Source: Symsagittifera roscoffensis
Lineage: Eukaryota > Xenacoelomorpha > Acoela > Convolutidae
DNA: 64,000 nt
Reading direction: 5' to 3'
Assembly: GCF_963678635.1 (NCBI RefSeq)
Contig: NW_026971504.1
Span: 1 to 64,000, forward strand
Positions 1 through 11,184 of this stretch are shown in pieces. The position numbers and the translations under genes are program-made. Positions within the stretch are counted from its first letter, which is position 1. Each line of letters begins with the position of its first letter. The notes below the pieces were generated by a model, which saw nothing but the letters and a program-made list of their open reading frames with translations, was not told where the DNA came from and ran no database searches.

Positions 1-208
1 GCAACGTTGATGTTGAATTAAGAATGGTAAGTTAAAAATGAACAATGATCGAAATCATGTAAGTTCAAAAAGTGGTGCGCTTTTGGCAGGTAAATAAATC
101 TAAAGAATTTTTATAACATAAATTAAACTTCAAGGTTAACGCATACATCTTTCACTACCGATGGAAAAATTTCAGAAAGCTAGGGTAAATAAGATGGTTC
201 AATTCTAA
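1..208. repeat. Left copy of a perfect direct repeat flanking element E1
   Basis: These bases are identical to 7501-7708. They abut the left LTR of E1 (only 2 bp, aa, intervene) and may extend upstream of the window. No coding frame was found. The right copy is separated from the right LTR by 351 bp (7150-7500) that would be expected left of base 1 if the whole segment was duplicated. The repeat does not behave like the 4-6 bp target duplication normal for Ty3/gypsy integration. Confidence 0.9.
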
Positions 209-210
209 AA

Positions 211-417
211 TGTTACTTTGTTGTAGCTAATTCTAAATTAAAACTATTAAAAAGAATAAGAAATAAGATGAATTAGTCGATAAGTTAAAACATTAAAACA
301 ATGAGAGATCATTCTCTCCGCCGGAGAGAATGGCTAGTGAAGGTCATAACTAAGTGACCGGTTAATTAAATAAGTATGTTTAGCAATAATTGCAAAACCT
401 GATGTAAAATCACAACA
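211..417 (-). repeat. E1 3' LTR (207 bp)
   Basis: Identical over 207 bp to 6943-7149. The ends are TG...CA with a 4-bp terminal inversion TGTT/AACA. An 11-bp inverted repeat with a 1-nt spacer (CATTCTCTCCG, 310-332) sits in the middle and may act as a hairpin or protein-binding palindrome. At 207 bp the LTR is short for the superfamily. Confidence 0.93.
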
Positions 418-424
418 TTCCCCT
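418..424 (-). promoter_or_regulatory. E1 polypurine tract
   Basis: On the minus strand this reads AGGGGAA, immediately followed by the TGTTGTG start of the 3' LTR. That is the expected position for the plus-strand DNA primer of an LTR element. Confidence 0.75.
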
Positions 425-1089
425 AAGCAGGAAAAAATTTAAATTGCAATAAGTAATGCACAATAACTAACTATGACTGACTCGTTTCTCCCCCTTTAAG
501 GACTAGGAAAGAAAATTAAAGCGCCTTGAGATGAGGTACTAGCACTAAGTAAGCTCCACTATTGTTAAATGAAAGAACAAAGATTATCCAGATTCCGATA
601 GATAAGGGTTATGTTAAGATGAGGTAAGGCATCACGTTTTGGCATAACGATGAAATTTAAAACCACGTTTTATGAGTGAGGTCATAGTTTATAATGCGCG
701 AGTGAAGAGGATATGATTTAAAGAAATTATGGGAGCAACAGATGATAATTTCTTTTGACGGGTGAAATTTATCCGAAGGATAAAGTTGTCAAATTTAGCA
801 AACACTTTTTGGTAACTGGAAAATTAGCACCGGTTTACAAGGTAAAATACCTAGGTAGCACAAAATTTTGATGGAGGTGGTCTTGGTTTGTAAAACACAA
901 ACTGGAGTGTAGGCGAATTAAGGAAATTAGGAGGGCACTTGAAAATGTCTTCTACATGAAAATTTATCCGCAGGATTAAGTTCTCAAGTTTAGTGAGCAG
1001 ATGTTAATATCTGAATGTTAGCACCGGTTTACGCAGTAATGTGTGTTATTTGGTAAGCCGGAATATCAGATTAAAGTATATCTAAGTGG
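425..1089 (-). other. E1 3' non-coding tract with an imperfect direct repeat
   Basis: No reading frame is supported here. Two diverged copies of a segment of about 90 bp occur at about 766-857 and 958-1048. Each begins with aaatttatccg and contains gttagcaccggttt or attagcaccggttt. They probably form part of the 3' untranslated RNA between the pol tail and the polypurine tract. Their role is unknown. Confidence 0.6.
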
Positions 1090-2586
1090 TTATAAAGTTT
1101 TATAATCTTTTAAAAAGTTTTCAAGTTCGGTGTTGAAAAGTTCACTATCAAGATCAGAGTGTTCGCCGAAATTTGCTATTTCCATTCTCAGTGATTCGTC
1201 GGTTGATGAGTTTGACATTTGATCTGATGAAGATGATGAATCTGAATCTAGAACAATTAACTCCGCCGGATTCGTCCTGTTGATAGTCTCATGTGGTTCC
1301 TCAATCTCTAACACAATAGGCTCGGCCGCCGAACCGGAGGCTTCTTGGACACTCTCTACGGCATCAATGAAGTAACGTTTACCATAAAATTATGGTGGGC
1401 CGACGTTTCTACTAGAGCGGCGAATAGTAGTAGGAATTTTACCGGGTATTATGGCAGGACTGTTGGATATAGCGCACTCATCCGTTGAGTCGCTTATCTC
1501 ATACACCGGAAAGTTTATATTTGAGTCGGTTTCCGTCAGATTGTGCTCCACTTGTGGGTCGTTTTGTCCAATGGTGTCATTTTCCCCTCCCTGATTCACG
1601 GTTCTCTGATCCGTCGAGTTAGATGTTCGGCTGGCTGGCACTATACTTATTGGGCACTCGTATGATTGATCCATGGGTTGTTCACTGATTGGGAAACTGT
1701 CGTTTTCTAAAATCTCAGATTTTATTTCAGGATTGGTAATAGAAGAGTTAAAGTTATTTCCGAGTGATATGTGAGGTGTAAGTGAATCCGAAATAAAGCG
1801 CTCTCTGGCTACGTCTCTACAAGGAAAACCGCCCGCTATCCATTCCCATTCGCTAGTATCCGAAATATCCGAAGGAATTAGCATAGATTCATCCGAAGCA
1901 AGGTAACCTGGAGGAGTTGGTGACTTCTTTGAGCGTCGTGTCTGTCTTCTTGTCGGGATGGATGATGGTCCAGAAATGCGTGTTCTAGTTAGGTTGTCAG
2001 ATGATGTCGGGTCTAATTGTCTGTTCCTTCTTTTTGTTGGCTTCTTGGGTTTTGGTTTTCTTTTTGAGCATTCCAGTTTTTGACCTACTTCAACATTATG
2101 GTTAGAAAAGTAAGGGAATGAAATGTTTCCTCTAAAAGGTCTGATTTTATTTGAGGTAGAGATAGGAATCGCAATGTCGGATTTTCGTATTATTTTTCCG
2201 TCGGATAACTTAACTGTCGAAGTCGAAGAATTTATAATTCTTTTGTTTAGTTCTTTATAAAAACAGTCTCGGTTGATATTACCATTAGTTTTCCGAAGGA
2301 TTTTACCTTTAAAAGGGCTTTCGATTGGTCTTCTGTTTTGAGTCGTTTTCGAGGATGAGGCATAGTCTGTATCGTAGCCTTTTTCAGTCGGATTTTGGTT
2401 CTTCTTCGCAATCAGATCGTCCTTGTATCCGTCCTCGATTCTATCATCCGCGTTCCAATCCTTAGCTCGATCCTTAGACAGTATTGATTTCCCTTTGTCT
2501 AAAATTCCAAAGGAAGGTTTACCCGAAGCTAATTGTTTCCAAATAGTATTTGGTTTTCTGTAAAGTGGATCTCGAAAGGTGAGCAT
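1090..2586 (-). pseudogene. E1 integrase C-terminal extension
   Basis: This frame starts inside the integrase end (RKPNTIWKQLASGKP is the expected continuation of SPFEIHF). It runs 398 codons to a TAA at 1390-1392, then stays open in the same frame to 1090. The stop is therefore a nonsense codon inside a tail of about 500 residues. The tail is low-complexity and likely disordered. It is basic in the middle (KRKPKPKKPTKRR) and Ser/Asp-rich near the end (LDSDSSSSSDQ). No chromodomain or GPY/F motif was recognised. It could assist integration targeting or be a separate accessory protein. That is inference. Confidence 0.65.
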
Positions 2587-4880
2587 TTAATTTTTGATTG
2601 GCAAGTAGAACGTAGGTTCCAAATGATTTTTGAAACGGCATTTTGTAACATGGTTTTATGATGTTCTTTGGAGATAGCCAGTAGTTTGACTTTTACAGTG
2701 TGTACGAGTTTTTCGACTAATCCATTGGATCGGTGATCGCCTACTGTACAAAAGATTATTTTGATGTTGTTAGAATCGCAGAATGATTTGAAGTCTTGAC
2801 TTGTAAAGCAAGTAGCATGATCCACCCTTATAGAATAAGGTATACCGTGTAAGAATATGTAGTCTTGTAAAAATTCTATAACTGTTTTTGAAGAGGTAGA
2901 TGATGTAATTTTTGCCGACGGAAATTTAGAAAATCTGTCAATACAAAGTAAAATGTATTTATTTGACCCCCAATAAGAATCCAAAGGACCCGCGAAGTCT
3001 AAATCAAGTTCTTCATTTGGTTCTGATAATGGAGGAAGTTCACTAATTTGTGAATTAGGGATAACAGATTTTATATTTTTACCCGCCGATGTACACTCTG
3101 AGCAATTAATTCCATGAAAGTAGATTTGTCTGTTAATGTGAGGCCACCAAATGTATTGGGCCAAATATTTCATTCCGAATTGACCTGGATGTGTTTCGTG
3201 GAGAGTCTTCATCATCGCGTTTCGTAGGGTAAATGGAATGACGAGTTTGCCGTCCATGTAAAGTAATCCATCGGATTCGTGAAGATCTCGGGTGAAATGT
3301 TTGAAGTAAGGAGAATCTGCATTAATCTTCTCCACCTTATTTTGAAGTGCTTTAACAATAGGGCTTAACATGGGATCGTCTTCTGTCAAGAGAGCCACTA
3401 ACTTGGCGTTAAATAAAATATTTAAATCCAAGGGTCGATCCGGCAACTTCAAGTTTTCACGGTATTTTTTAACGAGATTGAATTGATTTGGTAAAAGTTT
3501 GAATTCTAAATCTACGGAAATACCGGAAGTGGTGGGATTAATTACAATATTCTTATTATTCATATTAACAGTATCTACAATTTTTTTATCTACAGGTGAA
3601 TTAATTAGGCTACAATTAAGAATTAAAAAATAAAGAAATGCGGAATTTGAAATGGAAATAATTAAAGTATTTGTGTTGGAATAATCCGTTGGAATACAAT
3701 TTGATGTACAAAATTCTGTTCTTCTGTGATTGAATGAGCAAATTGGAAAAGACGAGTTAATAAGTTTTAGTACTGCTGCTATTAGGTAATTACGTAATAC
3801 GACGTAATCGGAATTTTCCAAATTGTGACCAATGGCTGAACAGGTATTTCTTAGTTTCTCCGACGGATTTAATGATTTATTAATCTTATTAATGTTTGCT
3901 ACTACGAATTCTTCGTCGTAATGTGAAGTTGGAAGGGCTTTTCCGGATGGGATTCTAGAAATAAGATCAGTGAAGCCCATGTCTTTTCCTGCGATATGTT
4001 TGATTGAGAAATTAAAAGGTAATAATCTGTCTACCCATCTTGTTAATCTACTGTGGTAGGTTTTATTTCCGTGGTTTGGTGAAAGAGCGGATAATAGGGC
4101 CTTGTGATCAGTGATTATTTCGAAATCAGAGCCGTAAAGGTAATTTTTATAATGCTCAACAGCCCAAACAACCCCTAAAAGTTCGAGTTCGTTAGTAGAG
4201 TATTTAGACTCGTGAGGATTTAAAAAACGTGACGCAAATGAGATTGTTTTCCAATCGTTCCCATGGAGTTGTTCCAGCGAGGCTCCAAGTCCATTGTGTG
4301 ATGCGTCTGTTTTCACTCTAGTTTTTCGTTTTACATCGAAATGTGTATTCTCTGTTAAATTAAAGATTTCTTCTTTTATTCTTTCAAACGCTTTTGTATG
4401 ATCATCGTTCCATTGGAATATTGATTTCTTATTTAGGAGCGGTCGGAGTGGGCTTCCTAAGGATGCAAGGTTTGGGACAAATTTAATGTATTGGTTTATA
4501 GAACCAAAAAATGATCGTAATTCTTTCAGATTCTTCGGTATAGGTAGGTCTTTGATAGCTTTCGATTTGTCGAATAACGGGGTAATTCCTGATTTAGAGA
4601 TTTTAAATCCCAACCATTCTATTTCTTTTTGAAAGAATTTACATTTTGACCATTTTACGGCAAAGTTGTATTCGTCGAGGGTCGATAGAATTTTTAATAC
4701 AATATTCTTGTGGTCTAAGAATGTTCCTTTGGAAGAAATTAAAATGTCGTCCAAGTAACAATTTGTGAATGGGATTGAACCTAACGTAGAGTCCATTACT
4801 CTTTGAAATTCGTTGGGCATATCCCCTAAGCCGTAAAAACCAGTTAAAAATTTGTAAGTACCAGTAATGTCACCGCCCAC
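2529..4880 (-). pseudogene. pol: E1 pol: RT palm, RNase H and integrase
   Basis: 783 codons. The RT catalytic box YLDD is at about residue 43. RNase H has TDASHNGLGA (about 191), the ELELLGVVWAVEH segment (about 231) and TDHKALLS (about 257). Integrase shows an H-H-C-C finger (HETHPG ... CSEC, about 558-592) and a D-D-E core: LDFAGP, RVDHATCF and GLVEK. The second box has D-H in place of the common D-N. These enzymes copy the RNA and insert the cDNA. At the 3' end the frame changes near 2554-2575, where the integrase C-terminal segment continues in the overlapping frame 1390-2586. Three breaks make the copy non-autonomous as read. Confidence 0.92.
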
Positions 4881-4902
4881 AATACTGAAGTTACATTGGT
4901 TA

Positions 4903-6519
4903 CTAGTAAATTTGTCTAATGCTAATTGACTGTATGCATTTTTTTAAGTCTAGATTAGTAAACCACACTTCTCCAACGGAATCATTAGTAATTTGTGCCG
5001 CGACGTTGTCTACAAGTTCGTGGATGTTTGGCATTTGATATTTGTTCTTGTAAATCTGTTTGTTTATGAACTTGGAATCTAATGCCAGTTTGATGGATTT
5101 GTCTTTTTTGCAAGTGATGACTATTGGGCTAATAAATCTGTCTTCGTCGCAATTTTCTAATTTTTTAATATGTCCCTCTGCTTTTAATCTATTGAGTTCT
5201 GTTTTTACCGCATCCAGTAAATGTAGGGGGACTCGTCTTCCTTTTAGTTGGATTGGTTTTAATGGTTCGTGAAAATGGGTAATTTTCATTTGATTTTTAA
5301 TTTTTCCAATCCGAAGGAATAAATTTTTAAATGACTTTGATATATTAAGGATTTCCCTATCTTGGTTTGTTTGGGAAATGGAATTTACTGACTTACACTG
5401 CTTGTTGGTCTGGAAGTGTGGAAAATGTTTCTGAGAGACCTCTATTCCCACTTTTGGAAGGTTGTCGTTTCCTAAGATATTCCTTTCATGTCCCTCGGTT
5501 AAGAAGAATTGACAGTCGTTATCTGACCAACCATTTGAGAATATCGGAATCTTCACCTTTCCAGTGATGTTTATGGCATTATCCGTGAATCCACAGTAAA
5601 GGTCTCTGGTTGTCTTATCCACCGGATAAATTTTCAAGTATGGATCGCGTAATTTCAATTCGTGAAGTACGTTTTTCTTAAGAAAGCTCACTGGGCTAGC
5701 TGAATCCACTTGAATGTTTAAAATTACTTGGTTTTCTTTTCCGAGTCCGATGTTTAGTAATTTCTTCAGTTCCTTTCCGTCGTTATCAAAAATTGTAGTT
5801 ACATTTAGTACAGAGTAATCGTCGTTTTCACTTTGTCCAGATTCCGACCATGCGTTTATGACACCGCAACATTCTCTATCCGCGTGGTCTGTATTTACAT
5901 CCGGGAAATCCGACGGATTAAAATCTGTATTATCTACAATTTGAGTATTTACAATGTTTACATTTTTACGTCGAGATCTACAAAGTCTGGTGAAATGACC
6001 TTTGAATTTACAAGAAGTACAAGTTGTGTCCTTTGCTGGGCAAACTGCTAAGTGTCCTTTTGAGAATGAACCGCCACACTTCATACAGCTGTTACTTCTT
6101 TCGATGTTGAGAGTTGGTTCTCTTTTGACGTTAAAATGGTTGTTTGGTTTATGTACAGATGATCCGTTGGATTTAAAATTATTAGTTAACTTCAAGTGAT
6201 TTAAAATTCCTTTTTCATCGATAAGTGCTACGTTTAGTGCTTCGCGTGGAGGGAGGGTTTCTGTTAATAATTTCCTTTGTATATCGTAGTTTTTCATATT
6301 ATTTATGAAAATATCTCTTATCCACTCTTCTTCTCCTGCGGATATGTCGCACTTTTTAGCCATTTCAGCTAAGGCACCCCAAAATTGTTCGAGGGATTCT
6401 CTGTCGCGTTGTTTTCTATTTAACAGTTTATGTCGTTCAAATGTGACGTTTGATTTTCTTACGAAAGCAATCGCTAAAAACTCCCAGAATTCTTTAAAAG
6501 AAATTTGTAAGACTTTCAC
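4903..6519 (-). pseudogene. pol: E1 gag C-terminus, zinc knuckles, protease and RT start
   Basis: 538 codons. Residues 1-115 match the second half of a retrotransposon Gag. Residues about 145-181 hold two Cys/His knuckles, the second a canonical CX2CX4HX4C (CTSCKFKGHFTRLC). The retropepsin motif is DSAS followed by PVSF near residue 272. RT begins about residue 415 with RRVPLHLLD, and includes ISPIVITCKK and LALDSKF. The frame fails within a run of seven T (plus strand, 4939-4945). The conserved RT block after the first catalytic Asp (NLDLKK) then continues in the frame of 2529-4880. The first ATG is internal, so this is a continuation and not an independent gene. Confidence 0.85.
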
Positions 6520-6935
6520 CTTGGTAAATTTCTGTCCGAAGATCCTTTTCCTTCATTTCCCAATGCCAAAAATAAGACTAAACGTAATTTCTTGTCTGCT
6601 TCTTCTATTCGCATTCCGTTAAATTTCTTAGTTTCGGTTTTTATCGAAGCTGTTTCTTCTTCGTCATATCTTCTTTGTTCTTGGATATTTCTCTCCAATC
6701 TCAAGCGTCTTTGGGCGTCTGTTTCACCGTCCGGTGGGTTTTCCAAATTTGGTGGTAATGGATGTTGTCTCTCCGACGGATTGAGTAGATTTTCTATATC
6801 TATGTTTTCTTTAGCTATAATTGCTAATTGAAACAGATCACTCCAATCTTCCCAAGGGATGGGTGGGTCTACCGTATGGTTTTGCCAAAAGGGAGGTATT
6901 CCTCTCACGTTAGATTCGTTAGATGACTGCGCCAT
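6516..6935 (-). pseudogene. gag: E1 gag, N-terminal part
   Basis: 139 codons beginning MAQSSNESNVRG at the ATG that overlaps the primer site. This is the N-terminal part of a Ty3/gypsy Gag, the particle-forming protein that acts in cytoplasmic cores. It is rich in E/R with a likely helical region (about residues 75-110). The frame changes near 6541-6552, beside a run of four T on the plus strand. The rest of Gag continues in the frame of 4903-6519, so this piece ends in about 11 out-of-frame residues. I infer one original gag-pol frame. A programmed frameshift is less likely because no classic slippery heptamer is present. Confidence 0.75.
6917..6934 (-). promoter_or_regulatory. E1 candidate primer-binding site overlapping the gag start
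   Basis: On the minus strand the sequence begins TGGCGCAGTC, 8 nt after the 5' LTR end. TGG pairs with a tRNA CCA terminus. The ATG of gag overlaps it (A-TGG). The matching tRNA was not identified, because that needs a tRNA set from the host. Confidence 0.5.
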
Positions 6936-6942
6936 GATAAAA

Positions 6943-7149
6943 TGTTACTTTGTTGTAGCTAATTCTAAATTAAAACTATTAAAAAGAATAAGAAATAAGA
7001 TGAATTAGTCGATAAGTTAAAACATTAAAACAATGAGAGATCATTCTCTCCGCCGGAGAGAATGGCTAGTGAAGGTCATAACTAAGTGACCGGTTAATTA
7101 AATAAGTATGTTTAGCAATAATTGCAAAACCTGATGTAAAATCACAACA
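6943..7149 (-). repeat. E1 5' LTR (207 bp)
   Basis: Identical to 211-417, including the palindrome (7042-7064). The gag start codon lies only about 8 nt inside this LTR, so most of the 5' untranslated RNA must be LTR-encoded. Confidence 0.93.
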
Positions 7150-7500
7150 CCTATGATCACACAATTATTACACAGACGGGCACAGAAGGATTTCTGGATG
7201 ATATGCTGGACTTCCCAGAGAACAAAGCATTATAATTTAAAAACTAATTTAATATCTGTCTCTCTTATCCAAAACTTGCTCTTTTCCAGTTCCTCACTGC
7301 TAAAAAGTGGGATTAATTTAGATAGTTAAAACTGATCTTAGACGGATTTAGGATTGTTATTGAACTAAGATTAATTTAAAAAAATTGATATTAGAAGATT
7401 CTCCACTAAGAAATATTTAGTAAATTTTTAAACTAAGACTAATTAAAAATAAGGTTAGATTGAGATTCTAAATCGGAACTAACTAAGACTAGTTTCAGAC
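7150..7500. other. Spacer between E1 right LTR and the right direct repeat
   Basis: AT-rich and non-coding, with scattered actaagactaatt-like words. Its counterpart should lie upstream of the window if the flanking repeat is one large duplicated block. Confidence 0.5.
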
Positions 7501-7708
7501 GCAACGTTGATGTTGAATTAAGAATGGTAAGTTAAAAATGAACAATGATCGAAATCATGTAAGTTCAAAAAGTGGTGCGCTTTTGGCAGGTAAATAAATC
7601 TAAAGAATTTTTATAACATAAATTAAACTTCAAGGTTAACGCATACATCTTTCACTACCGATGGAAAAATTTCAGAAAGCTAGGGTAAATAAGATGGTTC
7701 AATTCTAA
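7501..7708. repeat. Right copy of the direct repeat flanking E1
   Basis: Perfect match to 1-208. The downstream sequence (actggtgaatta...) differs from what follows the left copy, which is the E1 LTR. Confidence 0.9.
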
Positions 7709-10700
7709 CTGGTGAATTAACGATACTTTTCACCCAAGAAAACGTGAAAACCAGAGAGACCCGCACGGTTGCTGGAAAATAAAAAATTTCACTGCCGCTT
7801 GCAAAAATTTGAAAAACAGTTTGTTTCCTATAGACTTTAGCTGACCTGGTAAGTTCACACTACTTCGGTTCTACCCGGAACAAAAAAGGTCATTGCTTAA
7901 CCACTCGGAATTTCATAATAAATATCTGAAATCGTACTAATGAAGTTACCCTGTGCATCTTGGCGCAACCGACAGAAAAAAGCATGCCGATATTCCTTCA
8001 TTTTGACTAATCCTCAAAAAGAATGCTTTAATCTCAATGGTTTTAACTATTTGTATTTTAGATTGGTTTGTTAATAGATAAGGTGTTTAGGTTTCTTCCT
8101 GATGGTGATCAAAAAATATTCTTGTTGACAATACTAGCCTTGTGATAATATTCTTACCCCTTCTCAAGTCAATTTGATTCAATAGCAAGGAGTTTCCCTT
8201 TCAAAAACTTTGATTTACTACTAGAAAAATGGTCATTGTTATCCAGTTTTGACTATATCAATACTCTTTGATAATCTTTCAGATTTCTGTTCCAAATGCA
8301 CTCAACTGTTCCAAACTATCGGAAAACTCCTTTGCCAGCTTACACAGTCAAGTTTCACAGTTTGTGACAATTACCCTTTCACTAATTTGAGCTTTCTAGC
8401 CCCAATAAACGAATTGATTGGTGGGATCTGTTGATTATGATATCGAACTCAATTTTTTGTTTAATTCACAAGTCGGGTTTTAATTGCTTTCATTTCTCTT
8501 TCTTGGGTTATCTAGAGTGTTTGATAGTCCAGTAGCATGTATCGAGGTTTTTTTTGAGGACGACAAATATCGATCTGATTGCTCGTTGTTCTCGTCGAAC
8601 AGCGCACTGCTCGGCTCGAGGTCCTGGATTTTAGGTTCAGATTTTATAAATCTGCATCCATCTGCGTTGGAACCAAAAACAAATAATCGCAAGGCAGGTT
8701 AAAGCGTGCAAAGTCTAAATTTATGTCTGCAAAGTCTGAACAAAAAATCTGCAAAGTCTGAACACAAGTCTGCTAATTCTGATCGGCTGAACAAAAAATT
8801 GTAAAGTCTACACATGAAACTGCAAAAGTCTGAGCATAAATTCTGCCTAGTCTGAACTTCGTTTGCAACTCCTAAACACAATTTTGTAAGGACTAAATAC
8901 AATACTGCAAAGACTGAATGAAAGTCTGAACTTAAGTCTGCAACCCGAGTCCAGTTTCATCGCCTATTTTGAACCAATGTATGGGCGGTTTTTTCAGTCG
9001 ATTGTGCTCAAAACTTTGCTTCAAAATGAGCGGTTTTCTACGAATGTTTGGAAAAGTTTGTTGAATTTTATTTTCAAAGAGTCCATTCAAGGTATAACTA
9101 CAAGAAAACTTTTGCTAGCATGACCTTTCCACCGTTGATCAAAAAGAAGCGCATTTTTTGCGCGGAGCCTCTGTGGTCAATATGGTTTATATGATGTTGT
9201 TAAAAACTAAGATTGTAAAAACAAGCAAAATCGTTTTTTTAAATCACTCAAGTCTTTGAAGAATTGATTCTTTAAAGATTGAATCTTTGGTCAAAAACAG
9301 TATCTCTTGATTGTCACCCGAAAAAATATTGGAAGCTAACCTTTTTAAGCTATTTATAAGATTTGTAGAATATCATTTGTAGAACTGTAGCATTTCTAGA
9401 AACGTTTCAGAGGACTAATAACGTCAGATTGCAATTCGAGTACTGCACGCGCGTGTATGTCTCACGATATCTATAGTTAACACAAAATTAGTTGGCAATA
9501 TCGGTGAACTCTCAAATTGAGGTCCCAGACTCGGGTCCAGACTTTGTGAAATCCGCAGCATCGGAATCTAGACCCAAATTCAACAGCCACGCAGAGAGTT
9601 TGAGTCTGGAGAGTCTTGACGCAAAGTCTGAAAAGCTTGGACACGATGTCGGTGGAGTCTGAGCACACAATTGCGGTCAAAGTTTGGTATGTCCAGGCTT
9701 TTGCGACACACGGCGCGACTTTCGCGACTCATGTTCACACTTATGTACAGACTCTCCGGACTTGAAATCTCGGAGCAACTATGCAGCTTGGGTCGTCTGG
9801 ATTCAGATGCGACCCACAGCGCAACTGTTTCAACCCACGGCGCGGCTCTATGTCCGGACTTTCCAACTGTGCGTCACGGATTTTTGTCCGCACCGTCTCC
9901 GTCTCGGCCGCGAAAGTCGCGACGGACTAATTTTGTTGCAAAAATCCGGAAATGTCGAGTTTCGGTTGCGGTGTCCTAGGCGTGCCTAAAGTTGACCCCA
10001 AAATTCTGGACATGAGCCACAGACCTCTCAATTCAATCGGCCAAACGCTCGGGCAGTTGGTGTTATTAGTTTTTGACACGGTTGTCAAGAATTGAAATCA
10101 GAGTTTAAACTGAAATCCAACGTCAATTTGGGAAGTTTTAGCTTAAAAGTTTTCGTTCTGATTTTTGATTGAAAACGATAGAGCTAACAAGTCGACTTGA
10201 ACTATGAAACACACGATCGCATTCAGAAAAATATTTTAAAAAGGGTTAGAAACCTCGTATCCGTCGTGGGTTTGATCAACCACACGGAGGTGGAGCATTA
10301 GAAAAATTGGTCTAAAAGCTAAATTGATCGAGTGTAGCACAAGCCTCAAAAAATACTAAAAACGAAAAGTGGATCATTTGTGATTTTACTAGATTTTTGA
10401 CACCATTCTTTCCTCCGTCATTAAACAAATTGGTACAAAAGCAAAGGTTTTCTCCGTTCAACGAAATATAATTTGCAATTCAAAAAACTGGCCCTTGTAA
10501 TATCCATTTAAGCGATGATAGTACCCCTTGATATTTGTTCAGATTTTTTGCTACCCTTTTGTACTTCTTCGAGAAGTCCTTTTTTTGACCAAGTGATTCT
10601 AGAGTTTTTCTAAAGGCGCATTCGGCGCCAATTTTTACTGAGTTTGAGGATGGAGCCAACGCAATTTTTCAAAAAGTGCCTGAAAACGCTTTTTTGGCGG

Positions 10701-10774
10701 TTTTTTATTTTAAAAAAATCTGCCTGCGGCGCAGAAAATTTGGTCAAAGTAGGGTCTTTTTATGATTTGCTAGG
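7709..10774. other. Unassigned DNA between E1 and E2
   Basis: About 3 kb without a convincing gene. Open frames at 9477-9989 overlap on both strands, are Arg/Ser/Cys-rich and have no recognisable motif. The GC content rises around 9700-9980, which is enough to explain them. The only structure seen is the degenerate repeat at 8700-8945 and a few related words near 9590-9680. Confidence 0.5.
8700..8945. repeat. Degenerate short tandem repeat (gcaaagtctgaac-like)
   Basis: The word ctgcaaagtctgaac recurs with mutations at spacings of about 20-25 bp, for example near 8729, 8750, 8818 and 8911. It extends weakly to 9590-9680. This is probably an old, decaying minisatellite. The Cys/Phe-rich frame read through it on the minus strand (8699-8902) is a by-product. 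Confidence 0.5.
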
Positions 10775-11184
10775 TGAGTTATAACCGATGTGGTTAACTC
10801 ATAGAGTAATTTCGGATAGGGTACACCGTCTGCTCGTCACGCTATCTTATTTTCGGCCGGATAGATTCGTGCAACTTCTTAGTCTAATACCGATCCTAAT
10901 CTTACTCTTATACTTTCTAGTCTCAGGGTGTTTAACTAGTCTCTGCTAGGCTCAATAGATCTAGGGTATACTGGTTTATTGCGGCTGCTGAAGTTCTCTT
11001 GGAGAGACAACTAATTTCTAAGTTAAATTCAAATCTCTCTGGTGCTGAAATTACAAGTAATTTCAGCACTTACAAATAAGTGGGTTGTTAGTTAGATGGA
11101 TTATGATTGGTTAATATTAAATACTTTACAGTGGTAAAAAATCCAATTTATCCAATCATAAAATATAGTTTAGATCAGGTTCCA
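10775..11184 (-). repeat. E2 3' LTR (410 bp)
   Basis: Bounded by TG...CA and 5 substitutions away from 28929-29338. It contains the 28-bp palindrome at 11042-11069 (GTGCTGAAATTAC arms, 2-nt spacer) and, on the minus strand, an AATAAA polyadenylation motif. Confidence 0.93.

Larger units (their letters stand above)
211..7149 (-). mobile_element. E1: Ty3/gypsy LTR retrotransposon, inactivated
   Basis: This 6.9-kb element lies on the minus strand, with its 5' end on the right. It has two 207-bp LTRs starting TGTT and ending AACA. A purine tract AGGGGAA directly precedes the 3' LTR, and a candidate tRNA-primer site lies just inside the 5' LTR. Coding order is Gag with zinc knuckles, protease, RT, RNase H and integrase, which is Ty3/gypsy order. 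The LTRs are identical, implying a recent insertion. Even so, the coding frame is split by three frame changes, two or three of them next to A/T homopolymers, and one in-frame stop. No short target duplication was found: the outer flanks are ...ctaaaa and cctatg.... No envelope gene is visible. Confidence 0.93.

Noticed and set aside
1-208. Part of the E1 LTR
   Set aside because: The polypurine tract and TG...CA ends fix the LTR at 211-417. The repeat lies outside it on both sides.
6516-6560. Programmed -1 frameshift in E1 gag
   Set aside because: The heptamer at the junction is not of the X XXY YYZ type, and similar breaks occur twice more at homopolymers.
9671-9989. Overlapping Arg/Ser/Cys-rich frames on both strands
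   Set aside because: They occupy a GC-richer patch, compete in several frames and show no motif.
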